This document shows positions 30,732-40,152 of a stretch of DNA of 64,000 nt, piece after piece (the stretch's first letter is position 1; each line of letters starts with the position of its first letter). The stretch lies in assembly GCF_000024085.1 (NCBI RefSeq), contig NC_013166.1:1178001-1242000 (forward strand). Reading direction: 5' to 3'. The stretch is from Kangiella koreensis DSM 16069 (GTDB lineage: Bacteria > Pseudomonadota > Gammaproteobacteria > Enterobacterales > Kangiellaceae). Both the position numbers and the translations under genes were made by a program. The notes under the pieces are model-generated. The model was not told the origin of the DNA. It did no database searches and saw nothing but the letters and a program-made list of their open reading frames with translations.

Positions 30732-31769
30732 TTATTTCTTTTTTGCATCGGCTACACGTTGACGTGCCAATTCATCAGCAATCACGTTAGTAGGGCGTCC
30801 GCTAAGTTTAGAGGCTTCGAACACTTCAGTTAAAGTGCCATAAATCTCATCAACTTTGGTCAACGCAGCATCACGATTATAATTTTCTTCGAATGATACG
30901 TTAATGATACCACCAGCATTGATGACATAATCAGGTGCATACAAGATACCTTTGCTAAGAAGAATGTCGCCATGACGATCTTCGGCTAGCTGGTTATTTG
31001 CGGCACCGGCAATGACTGATGCTTTAATCTGTGGAAGAGTGTTGTCATTAATGACTGCACCTAAAGCGCAGGGTGCATAAATATCAACATCTAAACCATA
31101 GATATCATCAATACCCACTGCAGTCGCATTAAATTCGTTTACAACGCGTTCAATGCTTTCTTTACTGATATCGGTTACAAATAACTTAGCACCTTCTTCA
31201 TGCAAGTGTCTGCACAGGTAATAACCTACATGACCTAAACCCTGGACGGAAATTTTACGACCGTTTAAATCATCGCTACCAAATTTATGTTTGGCTGCTG
31301 CTTTAATACCTTTATATACGCCGTAGGCAGTTACCGGAGAAGGGTCACCAGATTTGCCTTCCAAGCCTAAAACGTAATTGGTTTCTTTATTGACGATGGC
31401 CATATCGTTTGGATTGATACCGACATCTTCCGCAGTAATGTACTTACCGCTTAACTTTTCAACAAAGCGACCGAATGCACGGAATAGCTCTTCAGATTTC
31501 ATGGTCTTAGAGTTACCGATAATTACAGATTTGCCGCCACCCATTTTCAGGCCAGCCATAGCATTTTTGTAAGTCATGCCGCGCGATAGGCGTAAAGCAT
31601 CAATCAGTGCGCCTTCGTCAGAGTTATAATCCCACATACGACAACCGCCAACCGCTGGACCTAAGTTAGTGTTGTGAACACAGATAATGGCCTTCAAGCC
31701 AGAGTCAACATCACGACAAAAAACGATTTGTTCGTGATCGTCGTATGCACGTAGATTAAAAACTGCCAT
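30732..31769 (-). CDS. Leucine dehydrogenase (Glu/Leu/Phe/Val dehydrogenase family)
   Basis: 345 residues from the ATG at 31769, which AAGGAG precedes; a longer frame adds 14 residues. The catalytic-domain motifs [10 protein letters not shown] and [19 protein letters not shown] (with the catalytic Lys in LKMGGGK) and the Rossmann motif [11 protein letters not shown] near 178 are present. It oxidatively deaminates branched-chain amino acids to 2-oxo acids, the precursors of iso- and anteiso-branched fatty acids. It lies downstream of the antiquitin-type aldehyde dehydrogenase, with a hairpin between. Confidence 0.92.
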   Translation of the reverse strand: MAVFNLRAYDDHEQIVFCRDVDSGLKAIICVHNTNLGPAVGGCRMWDYNSDEGALIDALRLSRGMTYKNAMAGLKMGGGKSVIIGNSKTMKSEELFRAFGRFVEKLSGKYITAEDVGINPNDMAIVNKETNYVLGLEGKSGDPSPVTAYGVYKGIKAAAKHKFGSDDLNGRKISVQGLGHVGYYLCRHLHEEGAKLFVTDISKESIERVVNEFNATAVGIDDIYGLDVDIYAPCALGAVINDNTLPQIKASVIAGAANNQLAEDRHGDILLSKGILYAPDYVINAGGIINVSFEENYNRDAALTKVDEIYGTLTEVFEASKLSGRPTNVIADELARQRVADAKKK

Positions 31770-31801
31770 AAAGAACTCCTTTAATAAGGATATAAACAAG
31801 G

Positions 31802-31822
31802 GAAGCCGCAAAATGCGGCTTC
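31802..31822 (-). repeat. Intercistronic hairpin between the aldehyde and leucine dehydrogenase genes
   Basis: GAAGCCGCA-AAA-TGCGGCTTC is a perfect 9-3-9 inverted repeat without a T run. It may partly terminate or stabilise the upstream transcript. Confidence 0.6.
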
Positions 31823-31837
31823 AATTAAATACAATGA

Positions 31838-33358
31838 TTAACCCAGGTCGAACTTGATGCCCTGAGCCAAAGTAGGTTGGTCACCCCAGAAAATGGTGTT
31901 GGTTTGACGACGCATGTAAGCTTTCCATGCATCAGAGCCAGCTTCACGACCACCGCCTGTTTCTTTTTCACCGCCGAAGGCGCCACCAATTTCAGCACCC
32001 GAAGTACCGATATTGACGTTTGCGATACCGCAGTCAGAACCTAGTGCAGAAAGGAACTTCTCAGCAACTTTCATATCGCGAGTGAAGATAGCTGATGAAA
32101 GACCCGCTTTAGACTGATTTTGCATGGCAATCGCTTCTTCAGTCGTTTCGTAAGTCATAACATACAAAATTGAAGCGAACGTTTCAGTTTGCACAACATC
32201 CCAGTGGTTTTCTGCGCGAATAACCGTCGGCTCGATGAAGAAGCCAGGACCATCAATTGCTTTACCACCAGCTAGAACTTCACCGCCAGCTTCTTTGGCT
32301 TTAGCGACTGCGTTCTCGAAATTCTTAACAGCGTTAGCGTCAACTAACGGGCCCATCAAAGTATCAGTGTCTAATGGGTTGCCAATTTTAACTTGCTTGT
32401 AAGCATTGACGATTGATGGGATGACTTGATCGGCCACATCTTTGTGTACGATTAGGCGACGCGTTGAAGTACAACGTTGGCCGGCAGTACCTACAGCACC
32501 GAAGACGATTGCTGGAACTGCAATGTCCATATCGGCTGTTTTATCAAGGATAAGTGCGTTGTTACCTGAAAGCTCAAGCAAGCTTTTACCCATACGCTCA
32601 GCAACTTTAACGCCAACCATACGACCAACTTCGCTTGAACCAGTGAAAGACATTTTCTTAACACGTGCGTCTTCTATGAAACGCTGTGATAATTTATTCT
32701 CTTCAGTATCGATGAACAAACAGAAGATACCTTTAAGACCAGCTTCTTCTAAAACCTTGTTACAGATGTTTTGTACAGCAATTCCTGTTAGAGGAGTCTT
32801 TGGAGATGGTTTCCAAACCACTGTGTTACCACAGATAGCTGCGATGAACGCATTCCATGACCAAACAGCAACCGGGAAGTTGAACGCTGACATAACACCA
32901 GTGATACCTAGTGGATGCCATTGTTCATACATGCGGTGCTCAGGACGCTCAGAGTGCATGGTTTTACCATACAACATACGAGATTGACCTACAGCGAAAT
33001 CCGCCATATCAATCATTTCCTGAACTTCGCCATCACCTTCGGCCTTGATTTTGCCCATTTCGGCAGAAACCAGACTACCTAAAGCATCTTTGTGATCGCG
33101 TAAGGCATTACCAATTTTACGAACAAGCTCACCGCGTAGAGGAGCTGGAACTTTACGCCACTCTTCAAAAGCAGCTTCGGCTTCCTGCATAACTTTGTCG
33201 TAATCTGTTGCAGAACTGGCGTTAACTTTGGCAATAACTTCGCCAGTTGCAGGATTGATCGATTCAATTACCCCTGCGTCTTGAGTGTCGGTGTAACCTT
33301 GGCCCCAACTAGCTGACTGGTTGACGGCTTCGATACCTAGCTCTTTCAAAAAATCCAT
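31838..33358 (-). CDS. Antiquitin-type aldehyde dehydrogenase (alpha-aminoadipic semialdehyde/piperideine-6-carboxylate dehydrogenase)
   Basis: 506 residues of the ALDH7 subfamily. The catalytic Cys sits in [13 protein letters not shown], the general-base Glu in [10 protein letters not shown] and the NAD motif in [11 protein letters not shown]. The N-terminal [25 protein letters not shown] and [14 protein letters not shown] are typical of ALDH7, which oxidises alpha-aminoadipic semialdehyde to 2-aminoadipate in lysine breakdown. A saccharopine dehydrogenase at 34.5 kb and a lysine-ketoglutarate reductase at 49.2 kb support that substrate. Confidence 0.9.
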   Translation of the reverse strand: MDFLKELGIEAVNQSASWGQGYTDTQDAGVIESINPATGEVIAKVNASSATDYDKVMQEAEAAFEEWRKVPAPLRGELVRKIGNALRDHKDALGSLVSAEMGKIKAEGDGEVQEMIDMADFAVGQSRMLYGKTMHSERPEHRMYEQWHPLGITGVMSAFNFPVAVWSWNAFIAAICGNTVVWKPSPKTPLTGIAVQNICNKVLEEAGLKGIFCLFIDTEENKLSQRFIEDARVKKMSFTGSSEVGRMVGVKVAERMGKSLLELSGNNALILDKTADMDIAVPAIVFGAVGTAGQRCTSTRRLIVHKDVADQVIPSIVNAYKQVKIGNPLDTDTLMGPLVDANAVKNFENAVAKAKEAGGEVLAGGKAIDGPGFFIEPTVIRAENHWDVVQTETFASILYVMTYETTEEAIAMQNQSKAGLSSAIFTRDMKVAEKFLSALGSDCGIANVNIGTSGAEIGGAFGGEKETGGGREAGSDAWKAYMRRQTNTIFWGDQPTLAQGIKFDLG

Positions 33359-33574
33359 AAATACCTCTAAATTCAGTTAAAACTACACTAAAGTAACTAA
33401 GATTAGACTACTTTAGCGATAAATAATTTTGCGGCGCTACCATACCACCAGAGGGCAATTTTCGCCAGTTAATTTTGGATATGCTGGTTAAAGATTAGTC
33501 AATGATTGCGCTGGTCAGAGCTGTTGTATGGGCTGGGGTTATGAGGGGGAGGGGATTGATTAGAAATATTAATG

Positions 33575-33607
33575 AAAAGGCGCATTTCAGTTGAAATACG
33601 CCTTTAT
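33575..33607 (-). terminator. Hairpin terminator of the EF-hand gene
   Basis: AAAGGCG-c-ATTTCA pairs with TGAAAT-a-CGCCTTT around GT, with one mismatch. The rest of the 286-base gap 33359-33644 shows no gene. Confidence 0.6.
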
Positions 33608-33644
33608 AGCTCAATAGCTTAGCTGAATGAGTTCATTCGATGTA

Positions 33645-33884
33645 TTAGAACTCCCACCAGCAAGTTTCCCACCATTCTAGAAACTCATCAAATTCAATAT
33701 GAGTGCTGTGGTTTTTGTCCACTAAATCAAAACCACGTTTAACTTGCTCTGCAGTTGCATCAGGTGACAGCACCTTTAACAAGCGCTCGAATTCTTTAAT
33801 GTCGATTTGGCCATTATTGTCTGTATCGAAATAATCAAAATGCTCTTTAACGTCTTGAATATGCTGATCCGTTAATGGCTTCAT
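33645..33884 (-). CDS. Small EF-hand calcium-binding protein
   Basis: 79 residues from the ATG at 33884, chosen because GGAGG lies 6 bases upstream; two earlier in-frame ATGs overlap the preceding gene. Two EF-hand loops are seen: DTDNNGQIDIKE, fully canonical, and DKNHSTHIEFDE, in which Gly at loop position 6 is replaced by Thr. A Trp-rich end (WWETCWWEF) follows. No signal peptide is present, so it is cytoplasmic and probably a calcium sensor or buffer. It follows the pRiA4b-like gene by 34 bases. Confidence 0.85.
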   Translation of the reverse strand: MKPLTDQHIQDVKEHFDYFDTDNNGQIDIKEFERLLKVLSPDATAEQVKRGFDLVDKNHSTHIEFDEFLEWWETCWWEF

Positions 33885-33918
33885 TGAACCTCCGCTGGGT
33901 TTGTTTGTTATAAGTTGG

Positions 33919-34494
33919 TCATTCATCCTCGTAGCTAAAGCTGTCTTGGAGGCTGGTGTTGGCTTCGGCAATACTGAAACGATTGGGTGAGAATCCCTCA
34001 CCAAACCACGTACTGACTTCATCATGTTCAAAGTGATTCGGGGAGCGTAAGACGTTAAGTAAATGCTCGTAACCCGCTACTCCGCCTGCATCCTCAGGGG
34101 GGCAGGCGTTTTTACCATCAATACACTCTACATAGCTATCTGATTGAGTATCGGAAAAACCAACAAAAGTAATTTTATGATGCCAATGGTCAGCAAAGTC
34201 ATAAGTGTATTCAATGCTATCGTCTTTGTTTTTTAATACATCGGTGATAGCAATGTTTGCCTCATTCAGCCACTTCTCATCACCGTCACCTTCTGGGTCA
34301 ATGTAGCCATAACGCTTTCCATTTATCTGGAATTCGTGCTGCTGGTAATCTTCCCAGCCAAAAATGGCTTGAATGGAATAGTGGAGGTCCTCGAGATTAG
34401 CGTTTGGGTCAATGAGAATATCGCGCCAAACAGGAAGGTTAAGGTGTTCCAGTTCGATATGCAGGTGAAGCATGTGTTGCGTTTTAGTTGACAT
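33919..34494 (-). CDS. pRiA4b ORF-3-like protein
   Basis: 191 residues. LHIELEHLNLPVWRDILI, the segment LEDLHYSIQAIFGWEDYQQHEFQI, YTYDFADHWHHKITF and CIDGKNACPPEDAGGVAGYEHLL are the hallmarks of the plasmid pRiA4b ORF-3 family. The family function is unknown; it often lies in mobile or variable regions, though here it sits among metabolic genes. It is probably co-transcribed with the downstream EF-hand gene, 34 bases away. Confidence 0.88.
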   Translation of the reverse strand: MSTKTQHMLHLHIELEHLNLPVWRDILIDPNANLEDLHYSIQAIFGWEDYQQHEFQINGKRYGYIDPEGDGDEKWLNEANIAITDVLKNKDDSIEYTYDFADHWHHKITFVGFSDTQSDSYVECIDGKNACPPEDAGGVAGYEHLLNVLRSPNHFEHDEVSTWFGEGFSPNRFSIAEANTSLQDSFSYEDE

Positions 34495-34527
34495 GGTGTC
34501 GTCTCACAAATGAGGCCTTCAATGGCT

Positions 34528-35670
34528 TCAGGTTGATAAAACATTTTCCTCTAAACGGTAGCGTACTTTTCGTTCTTCTAGATAGTCTAAAACCGTTTTA
34601 CAGCAATCAGTGTGACCACCAATATGCTCAGGTGCAAACACACCTTTTTTATCAAATTTTCCTTTCAGTAGCAATTGGCAAATAGCATTAGCTGTGAACC
34701 CAGTAGTTCGTGCCATCGAAGTTTCATGCTTCACCTTGTCATATTCATCATACATGGTGTAAACATATTCCTTATGCTTTTCGCCTTCTTGACCATGAAT
34801 CGTCACTCGCATAATGGTGAATTCTTCTTCTTTCGGTTTCAGTTTCCATTCATTAATTAAGATCTCAGAAGTAACTTCTAATGGAGTAACTTCAAGACCA
34901 CGAACGGACACTTTATCTTTACTGAAAAAGCCACTGGCTTTCAAGGTTCTAATGGCATCAACATGACCTGGATAACGAAGTGTTTTTTCTTTCATGTTAG
35001 GGACATTATTCATGGTGAACATTAGCGAGCGTAAACCATCGGTGTTAAAAGCTTCAAGCGTTCCAATCTTCTCGAATTCCACCAACTCACGATCACTGAG
35101 GGCCTCTCTTGTCATCATGCGGCCTTGCTCAAAAAAGCGGGCAGGGCGGGTGTACTCTGCAATGACGTCAATCGGTGAGAATGCTGCTTTATATTCAAAG
35201 GGCTTTTTGCGGATTTTAGGCAAGCCGCCGACTAAGCACTCGAAATGACTGACTTCCATTCTGGTATTATGAAAACCTAATAGCAGGTTATCCATGCCTG
35301 GAGCAACACCTGCATCGATTACCGCGGTAACCTTGTGTTTCTTAGCCAGATAATCCAGCTCTAAAGAGTTCTCAGGAGCAAAAGAAATATCGACAACGTT
35401 TTTACCAGACTCAATGATATTCTTTAACGCTTGAAAACCAAGATGGCCAGGCACGCCACAGACCACAAGATCAAAAGCTTTAACCGCACTTTTTACACTA
35501 TCGAGATCCATAACATCGAGTTCAATCGTGGTGAACGAAGGGTGACGTTTTTTTAAGAGTTTTAAGCGCGTATTGCTAACATCAGCAACGGTGACGTCAT
35601 ATTTTTCCGATAGGTCGCGTGCAATGACGCTGCCGACCATACCACCACCGATGACTAAAATATTGCTCAT
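34528..35670 (-). CDS. Saccharopine dehydrogenase family protein (saccharopine or lysine 6-dehydrogenase)
   Basis: 380 residues. An N-terminal Rossmann fold (ILVIGGGMVGSVIARDL) is followed by DAGVAPGMDNLLLG and VGGLPKIRKKPFEYKAAFSPIDVIAEYTRPA, which align with the saccharopine dehydrogenase half of animal AASS. With the separate lysine-ketoglutarate reductase at 49.2 kb and the ALDH7 enzyme at 31.8 kb, the likely reaction is saccharopine to glutamate plus alpha-aminoadipic semialdehyde. Lysine 6-dehydrogenase has the same fold and size and is the main alternative. It lies 33 bases before the pRiA4b-like gene. Confidence 0.85.
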   Translation of the reverse strand: MSNILVIGGGMVGSVIARDLSEKYDVTVADVSNTRLKLLKKRHPSFTTIELDVMDLDSVKSAVKAFDLVVCGVPGHLGFQALKNIIESGKNVVDISFAPENSLELDYLAKKHKVTAVIDAGVAPGMDNLLLGFHNTRMEVSHFECLVGGLPKIRKKPFEYKAAFSPIDVIAEYTRPARFFEQGRMMTREALSDRELVEFEKIGTLEAFNTDGLRSLMFTMNNVPNMKEKTLRYPGHVDAIRTLKASGFFSKDKVSVRGLEVTPLEVTSEILINEWKLKPKEEEFTIMRVTIHGQEGEKHKEYVYTMYDEYDKVKHETSMARTTGFTANAICQLLLKGKFDKKGVFAPEHIGGHTDCCKTVLDYLEERKVRYRLEENVLST

Positions 35671-35709
35671 GGATCTTCCTGATTAAGTTATTGTTCTAAA
35701 TTTAAAAGC

Positions 35710-36447
35710 TTATGGGTTCTCAAGCGCTTCCTGTTCTTCCAGGCTGGCTTTATGAGGGGTCACTTTGAGTAGTATCCCCATGTTAGGATGGTCAAAATAA
35801 TGAAGTTCGTCCAGTTTGACCTTGCGATTTTCAGATAGGACAAAATAACCATGTAATTGATCGGGCATTTGCTGATCGACAACTATCTGATCATTTAAGG
35901 CTTCTGCGTCAACAAAGATGGCATTCATATCTTCATCTGAGTTTTCGTTCGATGAGTTTTGAGGTTCTGACGAAAGAAATTGTTGAGGAATGCGCATGGG
36001 CTTAAAGCCAATAACCTTATGCTCTACTAACAAGCCCTGATTTCGGCTAAAGCGAATAACCCCTTCGAACTGTTCAAGGCCTTCAGTTTCAGCCTCGTCT
36101 GAAAGATTGTAATGGAGCCAGGGAGTATCTGCTTTATCCATCAAAGGTTGGCGCCAACCGAAGTGTAACAATGGTCTGATATTCGGACTGGTTCTCAAGC
36201 GATTATAAACGCCCTCAAGTTTGAACTGACTTGCTAAAAGCTGGCTGTAACCCTCAGGAAGCTCATTCAAAGATATTTCATCGTTCAATTCGGGTAAATT
36301 GGTTTCTTTAACCTGAGCGGCATTGTCTTGCTGATCAATGCGCTTGAAGACAATAAATTCAACATCAAAAACACTTTGTGCGAGAGCAGAGTTTGTGCTG
36401 AAAGCGAGCATCAAACAAGCTGCCAAGATAATGATTCTTTTACTCAT
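35710..36447 (-). CDS. csiV: CsiV family periplasmic protein
   Basis: 245 residues with a signal peptide (about 1-23, ending ALAQ). The mature part begins FDVEFIVFKR and has the family's FGWRQPLMDKADTPWLHYNL segment and C-terminal LDELHYFDHPNMGILLKVTP. CsiV homologues are typically encoded next to mfd, as here; the Vibrio protein is a periplasmic peptidoglycan-binding factor needed for growth with certain D-amino acids. The call rests on motif and location. Confidence 0.8.
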   Translation of the reverse strand: MSKRIIILAACLMLAFSTNSALAQSVFDVEFIVFKRIDQQDNAAQVKETNLPELNDEISLNELPEGYSQLLASQFKLEGVYNRLRTSPNIRPLLHFGWRQPLMDKADTPWLHYNLSDEAETEGLEQFEGVIRFSRNQGLLVEHKVIGFKPMRIPQQFLSSEPQNSSNENSDEDMNAIFVDAEALNDQIVVDQQMPDQLHGYFVLSENRKVKLDELHYFDHPNMGILLKVTPHKASLEEQEALENP

Positions 36448-36501
36448 AAGTCTATTGGTTAACGCGTTTAGTGGTTAGAGTTTACCATGAATGAAGGGAA
36501 A

Positions 36502-36528
36502 GCCCAGTCATAATTGTGTCGACTGGGC
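36502..36528 (-). terminator. Hairpin between mfd and csiV
   Basis: GCCCAGTC and GACTGGGC (8 bp, 11-base loop) lie just past the mfd stop. Only a weak pyrimidine tail follows on the minus strand, so termination is probably partial. Confidence 0.45.
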
Positions 36529-36541
36529 AGAGTGTCAAATT

Positions 36542-39500
36542 TTATGAAATCTTCTCGATGACAGTGTCAATTTCTTTGAGTAATGGTGCTATGTCTTCCT
36601 CTTCAGTCAGAATCTTCAGAATGACATTTTGCTCAAAGCGATAGCGCGTAGGGTTAAGCTGTATTAAGCGAATAAGCTTTGCCGGATCTACCTTGGCATC
36701 TTGTGCAAAGCGTATGCGAATACCACTACGCACCAAGTCAATTTTACTGATGCCGAGTGGTTGAACCTTCAAGGCTAGCTCGGTGATAGTGAACAGGTTT
36801 TTCAGCGGCTCTGGCAGCAAGCCAAAGCGATCAATAAACTCGACCTGTAAACCATCCAGTTGTTCTTTGTTTTTAGCGCTGGCTATTCTTTTGTAGAGGG
36901 ATAGGCGCGTGGCGACATCACCAATATAGTCATCCGGGATCAGGGCCGGCACACTAAGGTCAATTTCGGTTTTTTGTTTTAGGCTTTGTTGCAACGATGG
37001 CTCTTTTCCTTCTTTAAGTGCTTTAACGGCATCTTCGAGCATGTCCATATACAGGTTAAAGCCGACAGCCTGCATTTGACCTGATTGTTCATCACCCAAT
37101 AACTCACCTGCACCGCGGATCTCTAAATCGTGTGTTGCCAGCGTGAAACCAGCGCCCAAGTCTTCCAAGGAAGCGATGGCATCCAGACGCTTCTCAGCAT
37201 CTTTGGTAATTTTCCGTCCGGCTGGGGTAAGCAGATAGGCGTAAGCCTGGTGATGTGAACGTCCCACACGGCCGCGAAGCTGATGCAACTGTGCTAAACC
37301 AAATTTATCTGCACGATCGATAATCATGGTATTGGCATTCGGATTATCAATGCCGGTTTCGACAATGGTGGTACAAACTAGTACGTTAAAGCGTTGGTGA
37401 TAAAAATCACGCATCACCTGTTCCAGTTCACGCTCGCGCATTTGGCCATGTGCTAATTGAATGCGCGCTTCGGGTAATAATTCCTGAAGCTCCTCTACGG
37501 TGCGTTGGATGGTGTCAACCGCATTGTGCAGGAAGTAAACCTGACCACCGCGTAAAACCTCACGTAATATGGCTTCGCGGATTAGAGGCTTGTGATATTC
37601 TCGAACAAAAGTCTTTACCGAAAGTCGTCGTGCAGGCGGGGTAGCGATAATAGATAGGTCGCGCATTCCTGACATCGACATATTCAGGGTTCGAGGAATT
37701 GGAGTAGCGGTTAAGGTCAAAATATCCACTTCGGTGCGGAATTTCTTCAACTGCTCTTTTTGGCGCACACCAAAGCGATGTTCTTCATCAATGATCAGCA
37801 GGCCTAAGCGCTTAAACTTAACATCTTGCTGAATCAGTTTATGAGTGCCGACCACGATATCAACGGTACCATCCTCTAGACCTTTTAAGGTGGCTTGCAC
37901 CTCCTTGCTGGTGGCAAAGCGCGACAAACTGGCCACTTTCATCGGCCAGTCCGCAAATCGATCACTGAAAGTCTCGAAGTGTTGCTGAGCAAGCAGGGTG
38001 GTTGGAACTAACACTGCAACCTGCTTGCCTGATTGTGCTGCGATGAAAGCGGCGCGTAATGCAACCTCGGTTTTACCAAAGCCCACGTCCCCACAGACCA
38101 GGCGATCCATGGGAAGGTGCGAGGTCATATCACGAATCACAGCATTAATTGATGTGGTTTGATCGACGGTTTCTTCAAAAGCAAACTCTGCGCAGAATCT
38201 GCGGTATTCGGTTTCATCGAGTTGATATTGAATACCTTCTTTGGCTGCTCGACGCGCATAAATATCGAGTAATTCAGCGGCCACATCACGCGCTTTTTCT
38301 GCGGCTTTCTGGCGGGCTTTATCCCATTGCTCAGTGCCTAATTTATGCCAGGGAGCTAGCTCAGGGTTGGTGCCTGAATAACGGCCAATCAAGTGCAATG
38401 ACTGAACCGGCATATAAAGCTTATCGCCACCGGAATACTCAATCATCAGATATTCAGCTTCAATGTCTCCGCTTTCTAATTTAACCAGTCCACGATAGCG
38501 ACCAATACCTTGCTCGATATGCACTACAGGATCGCCTTCTTTAAGTTCCGCCAGATTGCGGATCATATCTTCGGCTTGGTCTGCGCCTTTACTGTCGCGT
38601 CGGCGAGTCTTAATGACGTGTTCGCCAAATAGTTCTGTTTCGGTAACAACGGCCAGATCAGATAGGGCAAAACCTTTGCTTAGCGGTGCAACGCCGATGA
38701 CTAAACCCTTAGCATCAGAGGCTTCGTGCCATTGTTCAATAACAGAGGATTGGATGTCATTACGCGCCAACAAATCCTTTAAAGCTTCGCGGCGCCCCGG
38801 CGATTCGGTGGCAATAAAGCACTGCCCAGCCCATTGCTGTAAAAACCCTCGAAACTGGTTCACCGGATCTTTGGCTTTATGATCAATCGCCATCATTGGC
38901 ATTGGGCTGGCTTGATACTCGGCATCAGGGCGTTCTTGTTTGATATGAACCCTGATATGTTGTTTTAACTCGGAATTCAGTTCGTCAGCGGCAAGATACA
39001 GCTTATGGGGTTCTATAATCGGACGCTCAATGTCATGGCGACGTTGCTCGTAGCGCTCGGTGATTTCGTCCCAGTAGTGCTCGGCATGCAATTGGTGATC
39101 GCCCAGCGTGCAAATCAGGGATTGCTGCGGTAGGTAATCGAAGAAAGTATCCAGCTTCTCAAAAAACAATGGCAGATAGTATTCAATACCGGCTGGCGAG
39201 TTACCATTGCTGACTTCCTGATAAAGCCAGACACGTTGTAGATTGACTTCAAATTCAGCGCGGAAATTCTGTCTGAAACTGCCGACACCTTCTTCATCCA
39301 ATGGAAACTCTTTGGCTGGAAGCAACTCGAACTTATTAATCTTTTCATCAGAGAGCTGACTTTCAGGATCAAAGTAGCGAATGCTATCGATTTCATCGTC
39401 AAAAAAGTCTAACCGCAGAGGCTGCTCTGAACCCATTGGGAACACATCAAGAATCGAACCTCTGACTGCATACTCGCCATGCGAAAAGACTTGGTTGACC

Positions 39501-39964
39501 GCATGGTAACCGCTTTCTTCAAATAATCTGCGTACTTCGTGCATATCCAGCTTTTGCCCGGTATGGACAATCAGACTGTTTTGTTCGATGTATTGCTGTG
39601 GTGGTAAGCGTTGCAGGAGCGTGTTGACAGCAATTAATACAATGCCGTGCTTTAATCGTGGCAGCTTATAAAGTGTCAGTAACCGCTCTGAAACAATGTC
39701 CTGATGGGGTGAAAAGTTGTCATAAGGAAGGGTCTCCCAGTCCGGGAACACTAAAACCGGAATATCCGAGTCTTTGCCCAGAAAATACCGAATTTCCTTT
39801 TGCAATTGCCACAATGCAGGCGTGTCATCGCTGATGACCACAATTGGTTGCTCGCGGGTTTCAGCCAGCTTAGCGAAGGCCAGAGCGCGACTGGAGCCAG
39901 CCAGGCCATCCAGATAATGGACAAAATTGGTTTTATCGGTGATCTGCGGTAAATCGAGCTTCAT
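36542..39964 (-). CDS. mfd: Transcription-repair coupling factor
   Basis: 1140 residues, full length. The UvrB-homology modules lie in residues 1-330, the RNA-polymerase-interacting domain near 460-530 (EGDPVVHIEQGIGRYRGL), Walker A GDVGFGKTEVALRAA near 620, DEEH near 725, the SAT motif LTATPIPRTL near 750 and the TRG region near 940, then the D7 domain. It removes stalled RNA polymerase at lesions and recruits UvrA. It is monocistronic or co-transcribed with csiV. Confidence 0.98.
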   Translation of the reverse strand: MKLDLPQITDKTNFVHYLDGLAGSSRALAFAKLAETREQPIVVISDDTPALWQLQKEIRYFLGKDSDIPVLVFPDWETLPYDNFSPHQDIVSERLLTLYKLPRLKHGIVLIAVNTLLQRLPPQQYIEQNSLIVHTGQKLDMHEVRRLFEESGYHAVNQVFSHGEYAVRGSILDVFPMGSEQPLRLDFFDDEIDSIRYFDPESQLSDEKINKFELLPAKEFPLDEEGVGSFRQNFRAEFEVNLQRVWLYQEVSNGNSPAGIEYYLPLFFEKLDTFFDYLPQQSLICTLGDHQLHAEHYWDEITERYEQRRHDIERPIIEPHKLYLAADELNSELKQHIRVHIKQERPDAEYQASPMPMMAIDHKAKDPVNQFRGFLQQWAGQCFIATESPGRREALKDLLARNDIQSSVIEQWHEASDAKGLVIGVAPLSKGFALSDLAVVTETELFGEHVIKTRRRDSKGADQAEDMIRNLAELKEGDPVVHIEQGIGRYRGLVKLESGDIEAEYLMIEYSGGDKLYMPVQSLHLIGRYSGTNPELAPWHKLGTEQWDKARQKAAEKARDVAAELLDIYARRAAKEGIQYQLDETEYRRFCAEFAFEETVDQTTSINAVIRDMTSHLPMDRLVCGDVGFGKTEVALRAAFIAAQSGKQVAVLVPTTLLAQQHFETFSDRFADWPMKVASLSRFATSKEVQATLKGLEDGTVDIVVGTHKLIQQDVKFKRLGLLIIDEEHRFGVRQKEQLKKFRTEVDILTLTATPIPRTLNMSMSGMRDLSIIATPPARRLSVKTFVREYHKPLIREAILREVLRGGQVYFLHNAVDTIQRTVEELQELLPEARIQLAHGQMRERELEQVMRDFYHQRFNVLVCTTIVETGIDNPNANTMIIDRADKFGLAQLHQLRGRVGRSHHQAYAYLLTPAGRKITKDAEKRLDAIASLEDLGAGFTLATHDLEIRGAGELLGDEQSGQMQAVGFNLYMDMLEDAVKALKEGKEPSLQQSLKQKTEIDLSVPALIPDDYIGDVATRLSLYKRIASAKNKEQLDGLQVEFIDRFGLLPEPLKNLFTITELALKVQPLGISKIDLVRSGIRIRFAQDAKVDPAKLIRLIQLNPTRYRFEQNVILKILTEEEDIAPLLKEIDTVIEKIS

Positions 39965-40152
39965 GCCAAATGACTAGTAATTGTTAGAATTGCCGCGGAA
40001 TTATAGCGATCTTGGTCGGATCTTGATAGTGGGCATGAATAACTCCAAATAGTTAGTGGTATATGCAATATGGTTAGCACCTTTATATTTGCAGTGGAGC
40101 GGCAATACCGCTATCTTATTTGTTACTTAAAAAGTAATCACTTAGGGAAAAT

